From positions 26,915,001 through 26,975,000 of the forward strand of contig NC_079882.1 in the NCBI RefSeq assembly GCF_029227915.1: a stretch of 60,000 bases of DNA, in the 5' to 3' direction. This document shows positions 45,441 to 57,764 of the stretch, piece by piece. Position numbers and translations under genes: made by a program. The stretch's first letter is position 1, and each line of letters opens with the position of its first letter. The notes beneath the pieces are model-generated. The model was not told where the DNA came from. It saw nothing but the letters and a program-made list of their open reading frames with translations, and did not search any database. The stretch comes from Hydractinia symbiolongicarpus. Lineage: Eukaryota; Cnidaria; Hydrozoa; Anthoathecata; Hydractiniidae.

Positions 45441-46506
45441 ACATCCTATAATTAAGGTATATTGTAGCATTTAGTGATAGTGACCTAACATACATATTAT
45501 ATCTTTTAAGTGGTAGATCTTTACAAACCTATTGGGTGTATTTGAGTCAATACCTTACATCACAGAGTCACATTTTTTTAATACCTGTAATTTATTACTG
45601 TCACTGTGTTCTTGCATACTCAACTCCAGGCGAGCTTAAGAATAAATATGGCAGACAAGTGTTTGGGCTAATGTCATATTAATCAACGTTAAAGCTTACC
45701 TAACATTTAAAAAAAGCAATTGAAAATTGTACCAATTACGAAAACAATATTTTTTATACTTGTTTTGATTTGTTTGCAAGATATTCGTTGTTAAAGTTGC
45801 AAAAAATTAGCCAAAGAAGAGCCTTCGTGCCTGTGGCTATTTTGTTTACAGAATGTAAATAAATTCCTTCATGGGAGGACTTGTAAAGTCAACTTCTGAA
45901 TGATAATTTCGCTCACCAAGTCGTTCGCCTAGGATTTTGTATATTTAAAGAGGTTTTTCATGCATAACCAGCCGGTTCTTGACCCCTTGTTTTGTGTTTA
46001 AAAATTTATAACAGGCACTTAAGAGTTTTTGTTAAAGGACTGCAAAAGTGTACAAAACAAGCAGAAATACCCAGATAGACAGAGTTTTTGTTGTTTAGTT
46101 TGACCTGACAAGCGTTTTTGGTTTAGAATGTCATTAAAACACTTCCTTAACTGCAGTGCTGATCATCACGGGCATGTGACTAAAAACACAAAGTTGAACT
46201 TCATGCAAACGCCCAGATGATCATACAACAAGCAAGAAATAGCATGCAGAGAAAAAAAAGCCTGCAAACTGATGCATCTAATCGCTTTCTCCTTTATAAG
46301 AATACCAGGCTGGGATTTACAGTTAAAAAAATAGGTCTATTGTTTGGTAACTAAATAGTAAAAAAGAATAATGTTTAGGGTTTAATTTTTTATAAAACAA
46401 TGTGTGTAGGCACAGTGTAACATAAAAAAAGAGCGGCAACTTATACCAAACTGTGCAGAGGGGTTATGCTCAAGTGCAAAATCCAGGTGGTTTAGGTTAA
46501 GAATTG
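45441..46506. other. intergenic region
   Basis: No coding signal. A segment at about 46288-46370 (TTATAAGAATACCAGGCTGG, then GTTAAAAAAATAGGTCTATT) resembles 36216-36300, so it is a dispersed repeat. Confidence 0.4.
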
Positions 46507-46641
46507 CTACAGGTGTTCTTCTGCATATGTAATCAAAACATCTGGTAAAAAGTGTTCATCTTTTATCAAAACTTGTTCTGGAAGCATAAAGACTTTGTGA
46601 ATGATTCCATGCAGCTTGTTGTTTCTTAACTGTTTGGAAGT
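46507..46641 (-). CDS. possible terminal coding exon, unknown protein
   Basis: An open segment of 44 residues begins right after a strong acceptor (TTTTTCAG|AC at 46642) and ends in TAG at 46507. It reads TSKQLRNNKLHGIIHKVFML, continues with EQVLIKDEHFLPD and ends TYAEEHL. Composition looks like real protein and the exon is in phase 0. No upstream partner exon was recognised on the minus strand and the family is unknown. It could be a real last exon or a relic. Confidence 0.3.
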   Translation of the reverse strand, partial: TSKQLRNNKLHGIIHKVFMLPEQVLIKDEHFLPDVLITYAEEHL

Positions 46642-47767
46642 CTGAAAAATGATGCGTTTTAGTGCTATTTCTTTTATAAAGTATAGCACAAAAAGACTAT
46701 TCATAATTATGCACAAAATTAAACTTAGGTGTAATAATTTATATATATGGTATTTTTCTTTTGCTCTGAGTTTTATTTAATGGGTTTTGGGTAACATGTT
46801 CAAGAGACTTTTTTTGCCGAGATGACGTCAAACTGGGTTTAATCCAGTTTGAAGTCAAGACGTTTAAGAGTTTGACCATAATATCTAACTGCAGTGAAAA
46901 ATTTTCACTGCAGTTAATTTGTGTGGTCATTCTTCATACAACACCAAAAGTTTGGCTACTAATAGAGGCAGTTGTACTTAGTGTATAAAATTTGCATGTT
47001 TCCATAAATTTTGGTTCTGAATTTAAATATGTTGGTCATTTTTGTTTAAAATGATCAGAAAATTTCATGCATGTTAACCCGGATCCGAGACTAACACAAA
47101 ATGGCGGCTTTTGACAGGAAAGCATGTCATAGACATAAGAAAATGTGGCTGTATATTTGCTTAATTTTACGAAATAAATGTTAAATTGCTAATTCTCAAC
47201 ATAGTATAAGCAAGATAAAATGAACTTTTTCTAAAGTGGGAGGTGATATTTAAACAGTGGAACTATTTTGACCCAACTTATAACACAGGACTTAAGACGG
47301 GACAGACCATTTTTAGACATGGTGGCCCATCTTTCAACAGGGTGGCCCATCTTTTGACATGCTGCCCTGTCAATTGACGGGCCAGAACCAACTTGCAACA
47401 TGGCGTTAAAAGATGTTTGCATACATCAAAACCTTGTATTTAACGTAAACTAGCTCCAATAAGGTAAAAAACTGAACTGCTGCAACTTTTTCTGGCGTAT
47501 TGTTGTATATGACTAGTTGAGATTAAATCGAGTTATGCATTTCAAGCTTGTTGTGGGTAGGAGAAACAACATTATTTGTCAGAGACTTCCTTGTTGCATG
47601 ATTGGAGATGTTTTTACCCGGATTGTTGTGTGCATAATAACTAGCTAAATAATTATGACTCAGATATCAAGATATAACATTCAGCTCGGTGTAATGTCAT
47701 GTTATATATAATACAAGTAAACATTAATTATGTTTACTTTTCAAGATATCTTTGATGGAATTATCAG
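46642..47767. other. intergenic region
   Basis: No credible gene. A stem near 46835-46920 (AACTGCAGTGAAAA / TTTTCACTGCAGTT) is palindromic. GGTGGCCCATCTTT is repeated twice near 47320-47355. Confidence 0.4.
47265..47405. repeat. GGGCC/GGTGGCCCATC-rich dispersed repeat, copy 1
   Basis: Contains GACGGGACAGACC, two GGTGGCCCATCTTT words, then CAATTGACGGGCC. A related GGGCC/GACGGGCC-rich block lies at 49735-49880. Both are islands of higher G+C in AT-rich surroundings. Confidence 0.4.
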
Positions 47768-48889
47768 CCCTTAAAATTAGCGTCGGCATTCGGCACTGTC
47801 AACGTAAAATACGAAGATACTGTAGTTGCATTGGCAAAAAAATTGCTGACGTAATTTTGTTGTGAAATTTTTAAATAACAATAACTTTGGTTTTGTTTGA
47901 GCTACTTTCACTCATTGCGACTACAAAATAATTACATTCGATTTTTAGTAAGTTAGACCATTAGGCTGGACTTATAAGCGGCACTAAAATCACAAATCTT
48001 ATGAATGCCACAATCACAAAAGGGTCAGTGTTATTACAAAGAACATAAGGTATAGAGAACATTAAAGTCCTTGACACTCTTATACTCAGCTGGAGCATTA
48101 CACTGAGACTCAAACAAAAAGACCATTTGGAACCATGCCAAAGTCAGTCCGACCTTCATCGTCACAGAGAATAGCGTGAGAAGAGTGCGACCCAGGCAAG
48201 TTAAATACAACCAGAACATGGGAGAGGTAAGGTGTCCTGCACCTTAATACAGCTTTCAGACGAATGTTCTCATAATGTAATACCAAAGAAAAAAACATTG
48301 AATAAAGTTTAAAAAATCTTTTTAAAAAGGGAAAGAGAAATCAAATATGTCTAATAATAATAATCGCAAAGATTATATATCGTATTAAAAAGAAGTTCAG
48401 AAGTTATGTCTCCCACACGACACAGCAGGCAATAAGTCAGGCCTGCCCTCGGTTTTGTGAGAAGAGATGTTCTGCGAAGACTCTAATAATTGAGTCTCCT
48501 GTACAGTTTTGCTTCATGTTACACTGTGCTGGTGACAAGAATTTTCAAAGCATATCACTGGCAACTCCCGTGATATACAACCTAATGATGCCCTAACCTA
48601 ATGAATTCATCTCGAAACATAAAAAGACAGTTAGCAGTGAACTATTAAACTAACGAATTTCACCATCCGGAAGGTATTTGTCCATTCCCATTTGTCATCG
48701 TCTTAGGAGATCGATGCATTAAAATTATGAGAGGTCTAGCTCTAATAAAAGGTGAATGATGAAAGTTATTGCCAGCTGAAAAATTCCACTGCAAAAAAAA
48801 TTGCTGACGCAATGCTGACGTAAATCAGTTGAAATGTATCTCACGTCGGCAGTTTTATTGCTGACGTAAAATAATTCTAATTTCAAGGG
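47768..48889. mobile_element. possible 1.1-kb DNA element with CCCTTxAAATTAG ends
   Basis: The left end CCCTTAAAATTAGCGTCGGC is mirrored at the right by CTAATTTCAAGGG (48877-48889). Words TTGCTGACGTAA and CACGTCGGCA recur near the right end, with ATTGCTGACGTAA near the left. No transposase ORF was seen inside. No target duplication was identified, so the ends are provisional. Confidence 0.4.
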
Positions 48890-49129
48890 CTCAATTATTG
48901 CATCTTGACTTATTACGTAGCTTGAGAGGCAGAATTGTTTTGGCTGGGGCAGCCATGATGGGATTATTTTGTTATATATATATATTCAAGAAACAGAGGC
49001 TATGACTGTTATTTAAAGGATTATTGTGTTGCGTCAATTTATATTTTATGTATCAGTCTCACCAGTTTCGAGCGACGTCTTTAAGGCTCCCATTTAAGCT
49101 ACAGAAACCTTTTTTAAAATTCTTGCTCA

Positions 49130-49215
49130 CCTGGACGACAGCCTTTTAGTGGGGATCAAACCCACAACCACTTAGACATGAGTTGAACGCTCTACCGACT
49201 GTGCTACTAATCCCC
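49130..49215 (-). mobile_element. tRNA-derived SINE head
   Basis: On the minus strand TAGCACAGTCGGTAGAGCG matches a tRNA A-box region. GTGGGTTTGATCCCCAC is a complete T-stem and loop with a B-box. The acceptor arms do not pair over seven bases and no anticodon loop is well formed, so this is not a working tRNA gene. A SINE body probably continues toward 49040 (CGTCGCTCGAAACTGGTGAG). Confidence 0.6.
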
Positions 49216-49734
49216 ATTTGTCAAATTTATTTGTCAATTAATGTCTGTGTTTGTTTAATTTTTAAGAAAAAAGAATTTATGACATGGTATTTTTATTGAT
49301 CATTACTTTAGCTATATTTGTAATAGATTATATTTAGAGAATTCATGATTTATTCTCCTCCATACATTTTTTGTTCTCTTTAGTCCTCTCCTATAGATAC
49401 TGCTATAATGTCTGTAAAGAACGTATACTATTTATCAGTAAACAACACAGTTTTATGCTATGGTATCCGCCATATTCTATATTTCCAGCTATAACTCTTA
49501 GCCTTACAAAATAGTCAGAGCAAAGTGGATATGGACAGAGATATGATTGCCGAGTGGAACGAACGGACATCACAACTGCATTTGCCCACAGTTTCAATTT
49601 TTTTTAAATTTGCAACAGTGTGTTGCCTATGTTATAAGGTTTAACTTTATTCTGGAAGTCTTTAGACTGGCCCATGTTGTGGCTGTTTCTAAAAGGGGCA
49701 ATAGTTAGACCTGTTCCTTTTTTGGTACAATTTT

Positions 49735-49880
49735 AAAAGCGGGAGATTCCTTTGTCAATAGTTGGGCCTGGACCAACTTAAGACGAATTTGCATACATTT
49801 GTCCAAAATTGGGCCAGGCCCGTCAATAGATGGGACCATCCTGTCTAAAGACGGGCCAGTCCCGCGTCCAAAGTGTTGGG
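49735..49880. repeat. GGGCC/GACGGGCC-rich dispersed repeat, copy 2
   Basis: Contains GGGCCAGGCCCGTCAATAGA, TGGGACCATCCTGTC and AAAGACGGGCCAGTCCCG. It shares words and style with 47265-47405. Confidence 0.4.
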
Positions 49881-52067
49881 ACAGTGTCCATAGGGTCCAG
49901 AGCCTCGAATTTTGCATAATCCCCAATAAATGAAAAATGCATGCCTACCCAACTACAAGCACAACATTCAAAATAAAAATACTAAAAACACGTGAAAATA
50001 AAATTTAAGGATTTAAAAACTTTAAAAAATTATAAAGAAGCCATCTAGCAGAAGTACTAGCTAGCTAGATATATAGCTAGCTATATAGATAGCTAGATGT
50101 TCTTACTTTACATTACCAGCCTATATCGAGGGATATATAATTTGCTAAAATAAAACATAAATTTAACAAAATTAATCATATAAAAATAAACTTTTCTTTT
50201 TGACCATAAAAAAAGAATTTAGAAAAAGTCGCCATAAAAGTTGGTTTCACTTTGTTTTGTTATTTCCCTTTTTTGTTATTGCATGAAGAGTTACGATATA
50301 ATGTGGACATGCAAATATTATTTTTAACCATGTTTTGCAAAACTGAAAGCTTATAGTGCTTGCATCTAAATAATTTTGGCTTTCCATTTATTAAAACCCT
50401 TACAAGTAACATCTAAAAATCAAACTTTACTTAATAAAAAACGACTAAATAAATAAATAGACTGGTCCTTAATTTAGACAGATTCCAGCGAAACTATCTC
50501 CTTCGTGGGTCGTCTGTTAAATAAATGCTCAGCCGAACCTATCTCTTGTCACCAGCACTAGCATGGACGTGATGTAAGTTTTGAGAGCAGACCTAATCCC
50601 TGTTAAATTTGAGGGAATTTGACAAGAAAAAGAAATTGCTTGGCTGAATGAAAAATTTGCTGACGTCAACAACTTTGCTATGACGTCATTGTTTTTCTGA
50701 GAACGCCGTGTTGACCATTATTCTTTTTCGTCCCTAGGTTCTCTTGGCTCCTAACTTTAGATCTTTCTTTGGAGGTAATCGCTATAGCAACCTGGCCTCT
50801 CCTTATAACAACAAAAAAATTTCGTCAAAATAAAAAATGATTTATACGATTTAATATTCCATAACAGGGGTCAACTTCGATCCTAGGGGCTTGTGTTGCG
50901 TTTTTTTTTATTATCAAAAAAAGCAATAAGCCCTGGAATCAAGGTTGAACAAGGGTAGAAACGTATGTTTATTTACTATAAAAATCTTCATTAAAGAATG
51001 AAAAAGCAACCTCGTCCCCAGGGCATCTTGTATCTTTTCTGACATCCGGAACACGGCGATACAAACACACATGAACTATCAAAAAATATAATTAGTGATC
51101 GATCTACACTTTTGTTATTTTTCGTGCTCTTTGATTTCCGCGGGCCTGAGGAGTCACGGCAACAACCAAAGATAACCATTCGAAGCCTGGATGCGCTGAT
51201 GAATAGCGTATACAGAACGCAACAGTGATTTGCACGGCAGTTGATCGGAAATTCCTTGCGACGTCTGAAAGAAAAGAGGATAAACGAATCCGGTTTAAAA
51301 AAGTATATCAAAAAATACATTTTTTTCTAAATAAAAAATTAAAATTTTTCCTGTTAATTTTACAGTGCAACAAATTGTTTTATTATCCAATGAATAATAC
51401 TTTATTTTAAAGTTTATATGCTATCGAAAGTTAAAGCTCGTGCAGTCTAGCATAATGAAGATCGTCTTATAATGCGCCATCTTTGATGTCATTAACTTTT
51501 CCCTTTAATAATTACGTTATTTCCTCCTTTAAAATTTTTGCAAGCACGTAGACTAGAGCTATATTCAGCAGAACTAATTAATCGTCCATGAATTTTAACT
51601 TAAATAGGAATTGTTAAGTCTGAATATTTTGGTGAAAGATAATGTATTATAGCTATAAAATCGTGACAAGTGTGTTACAAAAGAAAAGTTACCTTTCGTA
51701 ACTGATTTGCTGCCACCTTTAAAGATATTTTTCTAGCTGTTTTTCAGAGAAAAAGTGAAAATAGATAAATTTTCAGTCTCGTCGTTGTTCTTATTTTGTT
51801 TTTATTGTCCATCAATTTTCAGGTTTATTAATTTTTTTTAAAAATTGTTAGAATATTCATTGAATTCGTTTCCATGTTACTCAGTTCTCTTTAAAATTCA
51901 GTACTTTTTCAGATTATTGCTAATGGCGGAAATCTTCAAGCCACAGGGCATCTTGTTTAAAAATTAAAATGAAATTAATCCAAAGATTCTTACAATTTAC
52001 AAAAAGTTAAGAAAATAGATTGACAGCATAATATAAATCATAAAATATCATCGTTCATAACTTCCAC
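49881..52067. other. intergenic region
   Basis: No credible gene. An AGCTAGCTAGATATATAGCT-type palindromic tract lies at about 50062-50098. A left end related to the 91-bp MITE (CAACCTCGTCCCCAGGGC) occurs at 51007 without a matching right end. An ORF at 50991-51320 crosses that MITE piece and is not a gene. Confidence 0.4.
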
Positions 52068-52158
52068 CAACCTCGTTCCCAGGGCATTTTGCCTTGTTGA
52101 TAAGTTGATAGCTCCGTAATAACGGCTCAGGGGCCACAAGACCCTGGGGACGAGGTTG
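52068..52158. mobile_element. 91-bp MITE with CAACCTCGTTCCCAGGGC ends
   Basis: The left end CAACCTCGTTCCCAGGG is mirrored by CCCTGGGGACGAGGTTG at the right, with one mismatch. Length and ends match the copy at 15489-15579, so this is a dispersed family. Confidence 0.7.
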
Positions 52159-53361
52159 AACTTCCACTGTTTTTAACATTTGGACTTCCAACGCCTACAA
52201 CAGACTCAGATTTCACATTTCTATTTAGTGGTATTCTAACATTTAAGATCGATGTAATGATACTTATGTGAGAATAGCATCATAAATAATGGCCAATTTA
52301 TAGTTTCTTATTTTGATTTTCCGCCAGTTTAATGTCACATGAAACGTACAATTGATCATTTTATTCCCGGACAAATATTCCATGTTTGTGAAAATTTACT
52401 AAGTTGAAATAAAGTTATAGTTGAATGCGCATACTATTTATCAAAAATAGTAATTTACTGGCGAAACTTATATGTAGAATATGAGGAATGAGTTTAAACT
52501 ATATTGTTGGCCATTAAAGTTTATTCCCATGAAATTTTAATCTCGTTTTACTCATAAAGTTTTGCCTGGAAAAGCGTGTAATCAAAAAGGAAAAATGCCC
52601 TGGGAAGAATTGGATTTATCTGTGTATAATTTTTTTTGTTAAATATGGTTTTTGTGTTGAAGTAACGCAAAGCTTAACAATGTTTCAATGGCACCTCCCA
52701 ACATAAAAGATTTCAAAAAAGTTTTCATAAAAATTTGCCAAGTAGAAAAATAGTGAAAGTCACCAAGTTTGTTATTTTAGAAACATTTTAGTGGACATAT
52801 ATTTTCCCAATTTGTAGGTTAATAGCTGAAAACCTTGGCACGCTTATCAGAAAGTGAAAAAGAAGCTCTTGGAAGTAGCAAAAATTAACGCCATTGCATT
52901 TAGGGAGAATAAAAAGGACCTGTTTATTTAGGGAAGCTAAATTAAGAACTAAAAGAAAAAAGAAAATTTTTTAAGGACTTTCCCGGCGAATGTGTGTTAA
53001 AAAATAACATGTTTATTAAAAAATGAAGAAATGTTAAATTTTATACTTTTAAAACATTATCTTCAATGTAATTATTTAAAATTGTCGGTGTACTATCATA
53101 TAGTGAATAATAATCTTTTAACAAATTGCACATGCAAATAATTAAAAAAACAAAAACAATACACGGTATTACAATCTCACCGAGCCTGCCGGAATTTTAT
53201 TTCGTGCATCTTATATTGAATCCGGGCCACGAAGTCACGAAAATTTTGAGCCACCGGTGCCTCAAGTTAAGTCAGAGAACTGCTATTGTTGGTTTGTCAT
53301 GGCTAGTAATTCAAGTTGTGAGCCAGTTTTACTTAGCAAGCTTACATTAAATGATTTCAAG

Positions 53362-53870
53362 CTATGGAGTCATCTGGTACTCACAAAATTTCTCTCCATA
53401 CGAAAAAAAACAAGTTGTTGGTAGTAATGAAGAGCTTGCAGCCAGGTACAAAGAACAAACTACTAACTGCATGGATAATTTTAATGGTTAAATTTTAGGA
53501 AAACAATATCCTGGCGAAGTTAAATAACATATAGAGGATAATTTTAACATTTATTTAGGTTGTATAATTGAGCTAGATAGCTATAAAAAGCTAACTACTT
53601 ACATATTAAAAAAAATTGCTAGATATCTTTTGCAACTCTAAGTCATTTAACAGTGCATGAATAGACAGTCATTCACTAGCATAGCAGTATTTTCTTAATT
53701 TATTTTTTTACTAAGGCATTTGTAGCTTACGTGATTATGTAATCAAAAATATTGGCTTGTTTGATCGTGATTTCTCCGATCGAAAACTCGACTATTTTTG
53801 TGAACGTTTTCAACAAAATCTTAAGGTACTTTTTGGTTCAGTTTGGTTTGGTTTGGTTTCAGACTCCTGA
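53362..53870 (+). CDS. possible coding exons of an unidentified gene
   Basis: Two segments can be joined in phase: 53362-53445 (YGVIWYSQNFSPYEKK...) ending at a GCCAG|GTACAA donor, and 53726-53825 (LRDYVIKNIGLFDRDFSDRK...) starting after TTTGTAG. The frame then either reads through to a TGA at 53868 or splices over only 37 bases, which is unusually short. A coding-like stretch at 54036-54129 (VQQTVLAAVIALKRKSNSG) follows in the same direction. No family was recognised and no start exon was found. It may be a real small gene or a relic. Confidence 0.25.
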
Positions 53871-54311
53871 TATAAATGAAAATCTCCCTCCCCTTCGGTT
53901 TTACAAAAATTTTTCCCGATATTGAAGATGTCAAGTATAAAAAAATTAAATATTTCAGTTTCCAGAAAAAACCTGATTATTGACTAATAAACAGAGATTG
54001 TATATCTATAGTAGATATTTAACATCACATTGATTACGGTGAAGTCTACCACCATGTTCAACAGACTGTTTTAGCAGCCGTTATAGCTCTTAAAAGAAAG
54101 AGTAACTCTGGTACTCAAGGACTCCACGCTTAAATTATAAAAAAATTCAAGCTAAACTTTTCGTGTCAACCATGCTGACACAGTGAGGGGGCCTAAAGAA
54201 TACCTAAAATTTTAAGGGTATCCTATTTTCATAAAATCAGCAAAAATTCGCAAAAAATTAGTACACACAAAATTATTTGGTAAACGATGGTTATTGAACG
54301 ACAAAAACGGG

Positions 54312-54317
54312 TTTATT
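54312..54317 (-). promoter_or_regulatory. polyadenylation signal for the NIPA gene
   Basis: TTTATT on the plus strand is AATAAA on the minus strand, about 170 bases after the stop codon at 54483. Confidence 0.45.
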
Positions 54318-54482
54318 TATAGACAGAATAAAATACAAAACGATCACTTCGTGTATCAAATATAAAAATAATTTAATGTATACATTAACGAATACATTTA
54401 CAGTCAAAAAATATTAGCAACTTGATTACGATAAATAAATCTCAAGCTCTACTTAAAAGCGAGGTTAAATAAGCATTAAAAG

Positions 54483-55968
54483 TTAAAATTTACTAGTAGT
54501 TAAATCCGTCGGACTGTTCAGCCCACCTGACTTAGCAAGGTAGACATCATCACTAACTTCTTCGTCATCATCCAGAATATTAGCCATCAATACATTCGTC
54601 TCTCCATTCATCAGCGTATTTCTATCATTCATGTGTAATCTTCTGTCGTTGGTACCAGAAACAGAACCATAAAGTTCTCGTAAAGAAAATTTGATATCCC
54701 TAAAAGCGTGCAGAAGAAAAACTCCGCAAATAATAGTTAAAAATCCACATATTGAACCAAGAGAGTCTTTTGCATTCAGGTTTGCCCATTCCTGATACAA
54801 AATAGCGGAAGCCAAAATGGTGCACGTCGTAAACATGACGTAATAAATCGGCGTAACGATCGAAGTATTAAAAACATCCAAAGCTTTATTCAAGTAATTC
54901 ATCTGTACCATGATACACAGCGCGCCTCCAATTAACAACATCCACGTAACAGGATTAGATAACTGATTCTTTCCATTCAGTGTAAGTTTCAACGCAATTC
55001 CTAATCCTTTACAGGCCATCACAGTTAAGGATCCGACCACGGAACATATAGCTACATACACTAATACATTTTTCGTTCCATGAGACGGAGCAACATAAAA
55101 CATGAGGACGCCAGCTCCAATGAAAACAGCAGCAGTGTAACAAATAAACACTAAAAAACAAAGTAAGTTAATTCAATTCCGACCACAATGTAATAGGAAT
55201 AAAGTTTAAAAACGTAAAAGAATTACATGGCTCTCTCAGTTTAGCAGAAAGATCCTCCATCGTGTTCACACCATCTTCGGGAGGAGCGTGTATGACTAAC
55301 ACTGTGGAGCCAACGATACATAAAAAACAGCCAACTTTACCATGCAAATTAAGACGTTCTTTTAACATGATGGATGCTAACACAGCACTAAATAAAAATC
55401 AAAATAATTTAGTAGTGTTCGTACACCTCTTTGATTGGCTTAGAATAAAGGTTACTAACCTTACTAAAACGCTAAGAGCTCCTAAAGGAGTTACCAGTAT
55501 AGCTGGAGCGAATGCATATGCTGTAAAATTTGCAGCTTCTCCAATGATCACTAAACATAACATTAATGTTCCAAATGAGACAGATGTCAGCAAAATAAAC
55601 TTCAGTTAAAGCAAACAACGCTTTAATATACTGTAAAACTGTAAAAGTGCATACTAGTTATAAGACCAGTCCACCACATCCATTCTTTCAAGTAAGCATA
55701 TCCCCCTTCACCTATGAAAGAATTGTGAAATTCAAAGTTTAAGTAATACATACTAAATTAAAGAAAGAAAAAGAATTGCTTCCTTTACCTGCCCTGGATG
55801 AAGAAGTTCTTGAAACTTTTAGCAATCCTTTTTTCTTGACAATAAAACTAGTCCCAATAAATACACAGGAACTCAAAGCCAGTGCAAGTCCTTTGTAATA
55901 ATCACCATAGTCCACAGTGTCCTCATGATTGTTTGTCCGTGGAAGTAAAGTGGTCAACAACAGTGAAC
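54483..55968 (-). CDS. NIPA: NIPA-family magnesium transporter (first coding exon not located)
   Basis: Five exons in phase: 55968-55789, 55711-55655, 55550-55460, 55387-55227 and 55150-54483. They give about 385 residues, so nearly the whole protein. Recognisable NIPA blocks are [77 protein letters not shown], then [20 protein letters not shown]. About nine hydrophobic membrane helices are present, followed by a hydrophilic acidic tail. NIPA proteins are Mg2+ transporters of plasma and endosomal membranes. The first exon listed begins with the last two bases of a split codon and has no ATG, so translation starts further upstream. A candidate is an ATG about 59778 followed by AAAA|GTGAGT with matching phase, but that link is unproven. 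The 55460 donor (GTTAGT) was chosen because it restores the family sequence. Confidence 0.92.
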
Positions 55969-57137
55969 CTTTAGTAAAAACATAAACAAATTTTAAAATT
56001 AAAATATAAAATTATTAGAACATAAAGAACGAGCCTAAACCATCCTACCATTGTTAAACAGGGTAGGCTTCATAGAGAAATCTTTCAACATTTTCTCTGT
56101 GTTCCTAGATTTCAAATCACAAATATTTTCACACTCTTTACATTTCCATTATTAAACAATGATTTTTATGTGTCTATAAATCAAACTTTAAAACTTTAAT
56201 CTGTTCAGAAAATTGAAAATGGCATTTCTTTCGTTTACCATGGAGTATTTTCAATTTTAACAATTTAGTATTGTTTATTCATGAAAGAAGCTGGAATAAT
56301 AATATGTGATAAATTCTTTCAACAATACTTGATTGATGTGTGTTGATCTATTTCATCAAGGATAAAAGTTGATCTTTTTATAAATTTCAGTTAACATGTG
56401 CAACATTTTGTTTATATTAACTTATTTTTATGACAAATACCAGGTGCAATATGTTTGTTTCGGTAATAATTATAATTTATTATTTTAGATGTACAAAAGC
56501 CTCCTTTTCAAAATAAACAACTTATCACTGTATCATAGTACATGCCACAAAATGTTGAACCTTTTAAAAATAAAAAAATGTTAACAGGGGGCGTTTTATA
56601 TTGTGCTAACTTCTTATATTTTATATTTGAAACGTACCCCAAAAGCAATCGTGATGACTTGCAAATTTCTATTACCCTATACACAGTTAAACACACTCAA
56701 GAAACAAACTCCTGCTGCCATGGTAAGATCATTTTATGACTATTTGTATAAATGCTATTTCCTTGCAATATGTGCGTTGGTAACTTAAGCTTGTTAAAAC
56801 TTTAACAAGCTTTTATACACTTGTCGTTTACAAGGTAAATATGCGTTTTTGGTCTACTAGTGTATCAGGGTTTAATTTAAAAATATGTTTCATTTGTCAC
56901 TTGTTAATAGTTTTTTTTTTTCAGGCATATATAAGTATAGAAATAGGTAATAAAACTGTGTATAAAAAATTATAAACTTAGAAATGAATTGTTTTATAAG
57001 AAAGACCTATACTCTAGACTAATATCTAGTGTATTAACTTTTTTGGAATCCTCTAATTTTTTTGTTTCAAATAAAAGCTATATAAACTATTTTTTCTAGG
57101 AATTACAAAAATTGCAAAAATATTTACAAAAACTTGT
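55969..57137. other. intron or intergenic DNA upstream of the NIPA exons
   Basis: No recognised coding or repeat feature. It is probably the first NIPA intron or its promoter region, depending on where the missing first exon is. Confidence 0.4.
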
Positions 57138-57353
57138 TTATGTTTTAGCACTCTTTTTTGAATGAGCTCTTTTAATTAACAATTTATAGGGTTGACATGA
57201 AAAGTGAGCTGATGCACTCCAATATTGTTCTCTACCACCCACAGTTTGTAACTTTTGCAACATAGCTCTTAAACTAAGACTTTTCCAAGTCCATGCGCCT
57301 CGGTTTAATGGTTTCGTTTTTGTAAAAAATATATAAAGCGGTGCTCTTTTGCC
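57138..57353 (-). CDS. probable terminal exon of an unidentified gene
   Basis: Seventy-one residues follow a strong acceptor (ATATTTTCAG|GG at 57354) and end in TAA. The sequence is basic and protein-like: KRAPLYIFFTKTKPLNRG, WTWKSLSLRAMLQKLQ, then GGREQYWSASAHFSCQPYKL and a Lys/Arg-rich end. Only phase 0 is open. The family was not recognised. If the NIPA first exon is near 59.8 kb, this would be a nested gene on the same strand. Otherwise it is the end of the next gene upstream. Confidence 0.4.
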   Translation of the reverse strand, partial: GKRAPLYIFFTKTKPLNRGAWTWKSLSLRAMLQKLQTVGGREQYWSASAHFSCQPYKLLIKRAHSKKSAKT

Positions 57354-57764
57354 CTGAAAATATTTGATTTTCTGTGTCAATGTGGGTAATAATAATAACA
57401 ATGAATATTTTTAGTTGCATGCACAGAAAAATCGCTTTACTTATACATTACATTATACATTTACATATACATTATATTGTGGGAGTAATATTTTTTAAAC
57501 AGATAGGTTAAAAATAGTTTATTTTTTATTAACAATGAAAACATTATAAAATAAAAAACTATGAGTAAAATTATATAAGAAAAATTAGATTAGGATTAAG
57601 ACCTTAGCTTGAAGTGTTTACTAGAAGCCTCCTTGAATTCTAACAAACTCTGCAAAGTTCTTAACTCAGAAGGAAGGCTGTTTCAGAGCCTAGGTCATCT
57701 GAATTTAAAGGATATCCTAAAAGATCTGGAAGACCCATTTGGATGCATTGTTAACATTGTCAGA

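Noticed and set aside
49140-49215. Functional tRNA gene on the minus strand
   Set aside because: A and B boxes and the T arm are good, but the acceptor stem does not pair and the anticodon arm is poor. A SINE is the better reading.
50991-51320. 109-residue minus-strand ORF
   Set aside because: Part of it reads across a MITE end (CAACCTCGTCCCCAGGGC) and the rest has no pattern.
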